A stretch of 21,779 nucleotides of DNA from a virus: IMG/VR virus record IMGVR_UViG_3300034418_000383, positions 1-21,779 of that record. One strand, 5' to 3'. Below are positions 16,191-21,779 of this stretch, piece by piece. Position numbers and translations under genes: made by a program. The notes under the pieces were generated by a model. The model had not been told where the DNA came from, made no database searches, and was given only the letters and a program-made list of their open reading frames with translations. The first letter of the stretch is position 1; every line of letters begins with the position of its first letter.

Positions 16191-16397
16191 TTATTCCTTA
16201 GTCTTTAATGATTCTGTTAGCATATTAACAAAAGCTTGTTTACCAACTTCTAACTGGTCTACATTAAATCTGGCAGAAGAAAGTTTACGATCTAGGTCAG
16301 CAATATGGTTTACATATAGCTGTTGTTCTTCAGTCATGTCTTCGTATTGATATTCTACGTCATCAATAATAATTGGGGTTTTTTCATTTTTTCCCAT
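16191..16397 (-). CDS. Small coiled-coil-like protein next to fibre genes (68 aa)
   Basis: The protein has I-I-I-D-D-V-E-Y followed by D-M-T-E-E-Q-Q, then a predicted long helix (L-D-R-K-L-S-S-A-R-F to the end). It resembles the short 'DDVEY...EEQ...' proteins of marine phages that I recall under a domain of unknown function. I chose the ATG at 16395-16397 over the upstream in-frame ATG at 16401-16403, because the ribosome binding site is 7 bases from the former but only 1 base from the latter. It lies between the 107-residue and 837-residue genes in the fibre module, which hints at a structural or chaperone role. Confidence 0.7.
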   Translation of the reverse strand: MGKNEKTPIIIDDVEYQYEDMTEEQQLYVNHIADLDRKLSSARFNVDQLEVGKQAFVNMLTESLKTKE

Positions 16398-16404
16398 TAT
16401 CATT

Positions 16405-16410
16405 CTCCTT
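16405..16410 (-). promoter_or_regulatory. Ribosome binding site deciding the start of the 68-residue gene
   Basis: AAGGAG on the minus strand lies 7 bases from the ATG at 16397 and only 1 base from the ATG at 16403. This favours the downstream start. Confidence 0.6.
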
Positions 16411-16426
16411 TTGTTTATGTGTTAAG

Positions 16427-16750
16427 TTAAGCTGCCCAAGGGGTGCCACTACCCTCCGTAGGATTTTGGAGAAGCTGCAACTGAGCAGCTATGTTTGCTT
16501 CGATAGAAGCTACTCCTTCTGCGCCGATAGCGTCCTTCGTCCACTGTAGTGCCTGTGCTTCAGTAATGTCAGCATAGGGTGTAAAGTTAGATAGATCGTC
16601 AGTTGGAATATTTACTGATCCATAAACTCTAGCCTGATTGCCTTGATCGTCAGCATCAATGCACTGCCAATGAGAATTATTTACTACATCTGTTTCACCG
16701 TCTAGTGATATAGCATAATCTAGTTGTACGATTGACCAAGTAATTGCCAT
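16427..16750 (-). CDS. Conserved marine phage small protein (107 aa)
   Basis: The ATG at 16748-16750 has an AAAGGAT site. The protein starts M-A-I-T-W-S-I-V-Q-L-D-Y, has W-Q-C-I-D-A-D-D and V-Y-G-S-V in a beta-rich first half, and a helical second half with A-L-Q-W-T-K-D-A-I-G and I-E-A-N-I-A-A-Q. It ends near N-P-T-E-G-S-G-T-P-W. This family is familiar to me from T4-like cyanophages and other marine phages, where it is encoded among structural genes with no assigned function. Here it follows the long fibre gene after 17 bases, so an accessory tail role is plausible. Recognition is by pattern only. Confidence 0.8.
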   Translation of the reverse strand: MAITWSIVQLDYAISLDGETDVVNNSHWQCIDADDQGNQARVYGSVNIPTDDLSNFTPYADITEAQALQWTKDAIGAEGVASIEANIAAQLQLLQNPTEGSGTPWAA

Positions 16751-16767
16751 TTTATTTATCCTTTAAT

Positions 16768-19700
16768 TTAGCTTACGTTAAGAGTTGCAACAGCATGAAT
16801 TGCTGTAGTAGTATATACGATATAATCAATTCTGTCAACTGCTCCTGCAGCAGTAGACAATGTAGGTGCAGTACCACCAGCAAATTTCCAATAAGAACCA
16901 AAAGACAATGTTCTTGATCCTGTACCGTCCTGCACAACAAAGATACTGCCTGTCTGACCTGCATCAATATTACTTGGATTAGCAAGCGTACGGTTGCCGC
17001 CAAGAGTTACAGAGAAGTTCTGATTAGCATCAAAGTCAGGAGTGATGGTTGCACCATCTGTTAGTGTACCAATATCTGCTTTAGCCGCTTTGGTTATGTG
17101 AAGTTGTTTTGCAGGCGACGAAGTACCTATACCAACATTGCCTGAAGTGTCCATAGTAATTCTATCAGTCGCACCAGTGCTATCACGAATTACAAAGTCA
17201 CCTGATGAACCTTTAGATTGAATTAAATGTGTACGAGTACCAGTAGATATAGCAAGTTCAGCAATGTCTGATGCAGTACTTCCAGTTACTTTAGTGCGAG
17301 TTTGAAGTGTGCCACTTGCAGCTTGGCTTTCAAATTGGGCTACTGGGGAAGTAGTGCCAATACCAACATTACCCGCGAAGGTGGATGATTGGTCTTGTGC
17401 AAATGTGACAATGTTGTTGTCACTTGCGTCACGGATAAACAGCGATCCAGTATTGACATCCAAATAGTTATTGTTTGATGTATGCTGGATTGTCATATCC
17501 GTGCTGTTACCGAATATGAGTGTACGGGCGTCTGCTAGCTTCACATTCCCCGCGAAGGTGGCTGATTGGTCAGATGCAAGGGTCAGGGCGGTTGCCCCGT
17601 TGGTAATAAAATCTATCGTGTCAGTGGCAGTTGTACCTCTGATCCAAAGTCCGCTATCCCATTCAACCCTACCTGTTGTTGGTAAGTTAAAATTAACTCC
17701 GGCGGTGACGTCACCAGCGAAGGTGGCTGCTGTAGATGAAAGCGTGAAATAATCCGCAACTTCATTAACGCCGACATACAGAACGCCATCCGTGAAAGAT
17801 GTTAATTGCCAGTCTTTGCCAGACGCACCTTGGTTGTTAAGCCGAAGCTTTGGGGTTGTTGCACTTTGGGCCAACACAGAACTTGTTGAAGTTAAGCTAT
17901 CAACAGTCGTCGCCCCAGCCGAGAGGGTGCCATTAACGTCTAATTTTGCGGAAGGTGACGAAGTACCAATACCGACGTTGCCGCTGCTGTCGATACGCAT
18001 GTCCTCACCAGAACCATTAGTTCTCAAAACCATATAGTCTGATCCGTGATCATATTGAATCATGCCACGATTTTCATCGTCAGCATCACCAAAATGAAGC
18101 GCACTTTGACCTGATGTACCGCCAATTACACTTATAGCAGCAACATCTGATGTTGTTGCATTATGTTGAAATAACGCTACTGTATTTCCAGAAGTTGTTT
18201 CTGAAGGAGTTGTTCCTGACCCATTACTTACTTCCAATCGTGCGTAGCTTGGACTTTTTCCAATACCGACATTCTGGCTGCTGTCTAAGGTGAGGGCTAT
18301 TGTCCCCGCCGATTTCAATACTATCTGACTAGCGTTTGTCGGGTGGCTTTCACCGTAGAAGATTGCGGCACCACCTGCGCCAGTCGTTGAACCACCAGCA
18401 ATTTGCAGGAAAGATGTCGCCGCGCCATCTTTATAGATGTTGCTGATATTGTTCAGGGTGAGATTACCAGAGGCGTCATACGCAAATCGTGTGACAGAGC
18501 CGCTATTAGATTTGAACGTGGAGGCGTCATTCAGCGTCGTCGCACCAGCCGTTAGATCACCACCAATACTGACATTTCCACCAACATTAAGTGTACCGCC
18601 AATTGATGCAGATGTAATAACTGTTAGTGTATTAAATGTTCCACTATCAGCAGATACGTTACCTTCAATAACTGCATTGATACTTGTAATAGCTGCTGCA
18701 TTGATACTTGTAAGTGCTGATACGTTTGCTACTACAACATTGATGCTTGTAATTGAATCAAGATTTGTTTGTGTTAGTACAGATACTGCAGCAAGTTCAG
18801 CACTTGTTGCAAAGTCAAGATTATCAACTACAGTATTAATGCTTGTAATAGCTGCAGCATTAACTGAAGTAAGTGCTGAAACATTTGCAACTACAGTATT
18901 AATACTGGTAATTGAATCAAGATTTGTCTGTGTTAATGCTGATACTGCAGCAAGTTCAGCACTTGTTGCAAAGTCAAGATTATCAACTACAGTATTAATG
19001 CTTGTAATAGCTGCAGCATTAACTGAAGTAAGTGCTGAAACATTTGCAACTACAGTATTAATACTGGTAATTGAATCAAGATTTGTCTGTGTTAATGCTG
19101 ATACTGCAGCAACATCATTTACTGTTGCAGCAGTAACACCAGAGATAAGCAGATCACCTGTTACTGCAAGAGCAGTACTAACTGAAACTGTACCAAAGTT
19201 TTGGTCTGCAGAAACAAGGATTGTACCACTTACAGGTATTGAACTTGATACTGCACCATCAACTGTAATCTTAATACCAGTACCTGCTTCAATAAATTTA
19301 ACAGTACCACCTTCGGCAGATGGAACATTTATCAGACCTGAACCATCACCTACAAAGAATGCTGCGCTAACAATACTATTAAATGTAGCAATAGAAGCAG
19401 ATACTTTAGCAACATTAATTGTTGTATCTTCTAAACTTACAGCAATAGTTGGATTGCCCTCAGTACCATCACCATTAGTGATTGCAATGCCTGCACCAGC
19501 AGTTAAAGTTCTACCGTTTACTTCTCCACCGCTTACAGCAACAAGACCTACAACACCAGTAAGATCAGCTAGATTATTTAGTGTAGATGCATTAGCAGTA
19601 AGAGTTACACCATTAAGCTGAAATGTTCCATTAATGTTAACAGTAGAATTACTAAGCTGCAGTCCTGAGTTTGTACCTGATCCGTCTTGAACAGTCTGTA

Positions 19701-19788
19701 CTGTTCCAGTAAGTCCAGTATTATTACTTCCTACTTGGAGAAGCTGCTTATAACTATTTGCAATTGTTGATCCAGTAAGTGTTGCCAT
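16768..19788 (-). CDS. Long tail fibre protein with tandem repeats (1006 aa)
   Basis: The ATG at 19786-19788 shares its first base with the TAA of the 92-residue gene (TAATG). An in-frame TTG at 19803 is less likely. The N-terminal 220 residues are Gly/Thr/Asn/Val-rich. Residues 227-279 and 280-332 are identical 53-residue repeats, and 333-377 is a diverged partial third copy (A-A-V-S-A-L-T-Q-T-N-L-D-S-I core), probably a stem. Four N-V-G-I-G-x-(S/T)-P-type motifs start at residues 506, 604, 807 and 884, as in many fibre shafts, and three A-T-F-A-G-(N/D)-V motifs occur. The C-terminal ~105 residues are homologous to the end of the 298-residue protein; no S74 autoprotease chaperone is seen. 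DNA from about 17340 to 18560 is GC-rich. Main host-binding fibre candidate. Confidence 0.85.
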   Translation of the reverse strand: MATLTGSTIANSYKQLLQVGSNNTGLTGTVQTVQDGSGTNSGLQLSNSTVNINGTFQLNGVTLTANASTLNNLADLTGVVGLVAVSGGEVNGRTLTAGAGIAITNGDGTEGNPTIAVSLEDTTINVAKVSASIATFNSIVSAAFFVGDGSGLINVPSAEGGTVKFIEAGTGIKITVDGAVSSSIPVSGTILVSADQNFGTVSVSTALAVTGDLLISGVTAATVNDVAAVSALTQTNLDSITSINTVVANVSALTSVNAAAITSINTVVDNLDFATSAELAAVSALTQTNLDSITSINTVVANVSALTSVNAAAITSINTVVDNLDFATSAELAAVSVLTQTNLDSITSINVVVANVSALTSINAAAITSINAVIEGNVSADSGTFNTLTVITSASIGGTLNVGGNVSIGGDLTAGATTLNDASTFKSNSGSVTRFAYDASGNLTLNNISNIYKDGAATSFLQIAGGSTTGAGGAAIFYGESHPTNASQIVLKSAGTIALTLDSSQNVGIGKSPSYARLEVSNGSGTTPSETTSGNTVALFQHNATTSDVAAISVIGGTSGQSALHFGDADDENRGMIQYDHGSDYMVLRTNGSGEDMRIDSSGNVGIGTSSPSAKLDVNGTLSAGATTVDSLTSTSSVLAQSATTPKLRLNNQGASGKDWQLTSFTDGVLYVGVNEVADYFTLSSTAATFAGDVTAGVNFNLPTTGRVEWDSGLWIRGTTATDTIDFITNGATALTLASDQSATFAGNVKLADARTLIFGNSTDMTIQHTSNNNYLDVNTGSLFIRDASDNNIVTFAQDQSSTFAGNVGIGTTSPVAQFESQAASGTLQTRTKVTGSTASDIAELAISTGTRTHLIQSKGSSGDFVIRDSTGATDRITMDTSGNVGIGTSSPAKQLHITKAAKADIGTLTDGATITPDFDANQNFSVTLGGNRTLANPSNIDAGQTGSIFVVQDGTGSRTLSFGSYWKFAGGTAPTLSTAAGAVDRIDYIVYTTTAIHAVATLNVS
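18793..19110 (-). repeat. Perfect tandem 159-bp direct duplication inside the fibre gene
   Basis: The 159-base units 18793-18951 and 18952-19110 appear identical base for base when read side by side. Each encodes 53 residues in frame. A third, diverged and shorter copy lies at about 18658-18792. Identity at the DNA level points to a recent duplication or ongoing homogenisation. An assembly artefact is possible. Confidence 0.9.
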
Positions 19789-20066
19789 TATATCATATTC
19801 CAATCAGTGTCATAATTTTCCCAAGTATTAGTAGCATTATTCCATACTAGATTTCGATCATTATTCAATGGTGGGCGTGGATTACGAATACTCTCGTCAT
19901 CTCGTACATTAGCAGTCCTATTCTGCGGATGATTCTTTAGATCATATGCTCCATCATAATCTGTAGGGCATACAAGCATACCATAACTATTCATCTTCAA
20001 TACCCTATGAGGATACTGAAAACCACAAGTGTCACATATTGCTAATGCTCGCTTGTTGCTTGCCAT
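19788..20066 (-). CDS. Small cysteine-containing, possibly metal-binding protein (92 aa)
   Basis: The ATG at 20064-20066 follows the stop of the 224-residue gene by 2 bases without a clear ribosome binding site, suggesting coupling. The stop overlaps the long fibre start. The N-terminal half has C11-x-x-C14-G-F, H20 and C33-P-T-D, like a zinc ribbon whose fourth ligand is not a cysteine; H20 or H46 could replace it. The C-terminal half is Asn/Asp/Trp-rich (N-L-V-W-N-N, then W-E-N-Y-D-T-D-W). Similar small 'C-D-x-C-G' proteins sit beside neck genes in marine podoviruses as I recall. Function unknown; structural accessory or adaptor is an inference. Confidence 0.75.
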   Translation of the reverse strand: MASNKRALAICDTCGFQYPHRVLKMNSYGMLVCPTDYDGAYDLKNHPQNRTANVRDDESIRNPRPPLNNDRNLVWNNATNTWENYDTDWNMI

Positions 20067-20068
20067 AA

Positions 20069-20743
20069 TTATACTTTATTTAATCGTGGTAGAAAATAGG
20101 CACTTGCTCTTTCTCTGTCTTCGTCCATTGCTCTTGAAAGTCTTTCTTCGTATTCCATCTTTAAAAACTGAATACGTGAACCATCTACACCGGGTCGCTT
20201 CATTGACATAAAGTATGATAGACCTGCTGTAAGGCAGGGAAGAAAACGTCTCGATACATCAGCAATTTGTACAGCAGACTTATTAACATCTTGTGTATAC
20301 TTTATCTGTTCTAGTTTAAGAGTATCTGTTGTATTTTCTGGTACAGGCCAGAGGTAAAGAGTAGGGTTAGCGCGATCACGGCGAATAGCATACTGTGTAG
20401 GTCTTCCCTTTTGACTCTTTCGAGGTATCTTGAGATACTCTTCCATGCTAATTCTTTCAAGTTGTAAATCAGTATTATCTCTACTTAATACTGCCTCTGT
20501 AATATCTATTGTGCTAGAGGTAAGAGCATAAGCTGTAACGCTAGTAGAAACTGAAACTACTGTAGTACCAGCAGTCCATAGAAGGATTCCTCGATTCTGC
20601 CAATCCTGTAAAAGAAGATTAATTGAACGACGAGCAGACTTAGGTTCATGTCCTAATGTCTGTTCACCACCAATCATTTCCATTGCTTCTTGAATAACTT
20701 CATCAATATCCATTGAGAAGTTATATGTGCCGCTGGTACTCAT
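20069..20743 (-). CDS. P22 gp4-like neck / head completion adaptor candidate (224 aa)
   Basis: The ATG at 20741-20743 has an AGGA site upstream. After a helical start (I-D-E-V-I-Q-E-A-M-E-M-I-G), residues 38-57 carry A-R-R-S-I-N-L-L-L-Q-D-W-Q-N-R-G-I-L-L-W. This signature is typical of gp4-like adaptor proteins that bind below the portal and stop leakage of packaged DNA. A beta-rich middle follows (T-T-V-V-S-V-S-T-S-V-T-A-Y). Next come R-P-T-Q-Y-A-I-R-R and L-Y-L-W-P-V-P-E, then a helical C-terminus with E-E-R-L-S-R-A. It would connect the portal to the gp10-like nozzle encoded at 9837-11690. In P22 those genes are adjacent, whereas here the fibre module separates them. Assignment by motif, fairly confident. 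Confidence 0.8.
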   Translation of the reverse strand: MSTSGTYNFSMDIDEVIQEAMEMIGGEQTLGHEPKSARRSINLLLQDWQNRGILLWTAGTTVVSVSTSVTAYALTSSTIDITEAVLSRDNTDLQLERISMEEYLKIPRKSQKGRPTQYAIRRDRANPTLYLWPVPENTTDTLKLEQIKYTQDVNKSAVQIADVSRRFLPCLTAGLSYFMSMKRPGVDGSRIQFLKMEYEERLSRAMDEDRERASAYFLPRLNKV

Positions 20744-20754
20744 TAGAGTTATCC

Positions 20755-20943
20755 TTAGTCGTTATACTCTACAATCTTACCCGGTTCATAATCTACAACA
20801 ACATCTTGTTCTGCACCTTTAACCTGTGGACCTTTACGTGCAGCACCAAAACCCTGACCTGTAGGTTTACCAGTCATCTTTAAAACGTCCTCTTGTGTAC
20901 GAGGATTTTTAATCCAATTATACGTATACTCTTTTACTGCCAT
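20755..20943 (-). CDS. Small conserved hypothetical protein (62 aa)
   Basis: The ATG at 20941-20943 lies inside the end of the 39-residue gene in another frame, after a strong AGGAGA site. The sequence has Y-T-Y-N-W-I-K-N-P-R-T and T-G-K-P-T-G-Q-G-F-G, and an acidic tail D-Y-E-P-G-K-I-V-E-Y-N-D. It is small, charged and without membrane segment or catalytic motif. It lies just upstream of the gp4-like gene, so a head or neck accessory role is possible. Not recognised. Confidence 0.7.
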   Translation of the reverse strand: MAVKEYTYNWIKNPRTQEDVLKMTGKPTGQGFGAARKGPQVKGAEQDVVVDYEPGKIVEYND

Positions 20944-21037
20944 TTTTAATTCTCCTGTTAACTTTACGTTTAGTTTTTCTTTTCTTACTAGGTACTTTAG
21001 TAATCTGTTGTGGTATACTTGATCTACCTATAGCCAT
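20918..21037 (-). CDS. Short Lys/Arg-rich protein gene (39 aa)
   Basis: The ATG at 21035-21037 directly follows the TAG of the 101-residue gene. The frame ends at TAA 20918-20920, overlapping the 62-residue gene by 26 bases. The peptide starts MAIGRSSIPQQITKVPS and then has a run of Lys/Arg (K-K-R-K-T-K-R-K-V-N-R-R). I recall very similar 'M-A-I-G-R-S' short basic proteins in marine phages. It fills the apparent 94-base gap exactly, with a GGAAG-type site upstream. The basic tail suggests nucleic acid binding. Confidence 0.7.
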   Translation of the reverse strand: MAIGRSSIPQQITKVPSKKRKTKRKVNRRIKNGSKRVYV

Positions 21038-21343
21038 CTAACACTTCCATCTCTTACGTGCTTGGCGTAATCTTGAATTAGGATTTTTAGCAGCTTTGGG
21101 AAACTGTTTCATTTGTCCTGCACTACGTGCACAGTAACTCTTTCTGCGTGCTGCTCGTTTACCTGTAGGATTAGATTCAGTTACAGCAGTCTGTAATTTA
21201 CTACCGGGATTTTCTCTGCGGTACTTAGCTACACCCTTTTCAGTCATGCCTGCTCCTTGTTTGGTAGGACGCTTCTGTCCACCGCCAATAGTATGACCCT
21301 TCATTCCCTTACCAGTAGACTTACGTTTCTTTTTTACAGCCAT
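21038..21343 (-). CDS. Basic Lys/Arg-rich conserved protein (101 aa)
   Basis: The ATG at 21341-21343 overlaps the stop of the 141-residue gene (TAATG). After a K-K-K-R-K start and a Gly-rich linker, the core reads G-M-T-E-K-G-V-A-K-Y-R-R-E-N-P-G-S-K-L-Q-T-A-V, then R-K-S-Y-C-A-R-S-A-G-Q-M, N-P-N-S-R-L and a terminal K-R-W-K-C. I recognise this as a small basic domain of unknown function shared by marine phages and some large eukaryotic viruses (I recall the name DUF6321, unverified). Two cysteines are conserved in that pattern. The charge suggests binding to packaged DNA or RNA. Co-occurrence with the 141-residue protein supports a shared role. Confidence 0.8.
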   Translation of the reverse strand: MAVKKKRKSTGKGMKGHTIGGGQKRPTKQGAGMTEKGVAKYRRENPGSKLQTAVTESNPTGKRAARRKSYCARSAGQMKQFPKAAKNPNSRLRQARKRWKC

Positions 21344-21768
21344 TACTTTTTCCCACGTGTTTTAGTGCTAGTTTTAAAAGTACGAACCATAGTAGGCTTA
21401 CCACCTACACCTTGCTTAACTGCTCGCTTACGTTTTACTGCAGATGATTTCTGCCCTGCTGTCATACTCTTTGCTTTTGCAAGTGGCACACACTTAGGAT
21501 ATTTACGCTTTGTATTCTTGGTTGACTTTCTTCCACAGGGTTGATACTTTCCGTCCTTCTTTGGTGCACCAATATCAACCCACTTCTCGTCTACCCATTT
21601 GCGTAAACCACCACCTGCTTTCTTCTTTACAACTTTTTTCTTTTTATTTCCACCCGGCTTTACCTTGCCACTACAAACAGCAGACGCATACATATTTGCA
21701 TAAGCTGATGGATATACATCAAACTTACGCTTTGCTGCAGCTTTACCCTTTGGACATAGTTTAGCCAC
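21343..21768 (-). CDS. Basic conserved protein with two small modules (141 aa)
   Basis: Translation most likely starts at GTG (21766-21768), since AAAAAGGA lies 4 bases upstream within the last bases of the window. The N-terminal module has L-C-P-K-G-K-A-A-A-K-R-K-F and Y-P-S-A-Y-A-N-M-Y-A-S-A-V-C-S-G-K. A Lys-rich linker leads to a second module with K-W-V-D-E-K-W-V-D-I, Y-Q-P-C-G-R, and Y-P-K-C-V-P-L-A-K-A-K-S-M. I recall the second module as a domain of unknown function in marine phages and giant viruses (DUF5872, unverified). Cys pairs could bind metal. The C-terminal 40 residues are basic and low complexity. Probably a DNA-associated virion protein; that role is inferred. Confidence 0.8.
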   Translation of the reverse strand: MAKLCPKGKAAAKRKFDVYPSAYANMYASAVCSGKVKPGGNKKKKVVKKKAGGGLRKWVDEKWVDIGAPKKDGKYQPCGRKSTKNTKRKYPKCVPLAKAKSMTAGQKSSAVKRKRAVKQGVGGKPTMVRTFKTSTKTRGKK

Positions 21769-21779
21769 GTTTCCTTTTT

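Noticed and set aside
16768-17085. Peptidase S74 chaperone at the fibre C-terminus
   Set aside because: The G-I-G-T-S-P shaft motifs often precede S74, but the last ~105 residues match the short fibre's tip domain and lack S74 features.
18658-19110. CRISPR-like direct repeats
   Set aside because: Units are 159 bases, contiguous without spacers, and in frame within a fibre gene.
18437-19621. Plus-strand open frame of 394 codons opposite the long fibre gene
   Set aside because: It mirrors the Ala/Thr/Ser/Val-rich repeats of the fibre, which leave few antisense stops. It has no ribosome binding site or recognisable protein, and all other genes are on the minus strand.
19789-19803. Upstream TTG start adding five residues to the long fibre
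   Set aside because: A TAATG-coupled ATG at 19788 is present, the same arrangement as other genes here, and the M-A-T-L-T-G start looks natural.

Overview
The window looks like part of the late (virion structural) region of a tailed dsDNA bacteriophage, most likely a marine podovirus with a P22-like neck and tail. Every supported gene is on the minus strand, so transcription runs from base 21779 towards base 1. The genes are packed with 1-26 base overlaps or gaps of a few bases. TAATG stop/start overlaps recur at 21343, 19788, 9837 and 9553. The DNA is AT-rich, but two conspicuously GC-rich blocks sit inside the two largest tail-fibre genes. Several products belong to families I recall mainly from marine phage metaviromes. 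I can name no host. No terminase, portal, major capsid, integrase, replication or lysis gene is visible, and I saw no tRNA, CRISPR array or insertion sequence.

Layout in transcription order. (1) 21768-20755: very basic, Lys/Arg-rich small proteins of 141, 101 and 39 residues, then a 62-residue protein. The 39-residue gene fills an apparent gap. (2) 20743-19788: a P22 gp4-like neck/adaptor candidate and a small cysteine-containing protein. (3) 19788-13003: the fibre module. It holds a 1006-residue fibre with a perfect tandem 159-bp duplication and four G-I-G-x-S-P-type motifs, two small conserved proteins, an 837-residue adhesin-like protein (LamG-like, SPRY-like and three repeated domains), a 31-residue basic peptide gene filling another gap, and a fibre-assembly-like protein of 185 residues. 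(4) 12999-9553: a small lipoprotein, a second short fibre whose C-terminal domain is homologous to that of the long fibre, a P22 gp10-like tail nozzle candidate and a 94-residue protein. (5) 9553-9107: a HlyC-like (toxin-activating lysine acyltransferase family) protein. (6) 9105-299: four successively larger proteins (393, 541, 809 and 1186 residues) that look like internal/ejection proteins. The order resembles the P22 arrangement of gene 4, gene 10, then ejection genes. (7) 295-1: the N-terminal 98 codons of a further structural protein, cut by the window edge.

The most unusual item is the HlyC-like gene. It aligns without gaps to Escherichia coli HlyC over about 80 residues, keeping the Ser-Pro-x-His motif, but Asn stands where HlyC has catalytic Asp92. 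No RTX toxin is present. The gene lies between tail genes and ejection-protein genes and is far more AT-rich than its neighbours. A plausible but untested idea is that it lipidates a virion protein, or is a non-catalytic derivative that binds one. Family assignments rest on motif recognition by eye; no database search was run.
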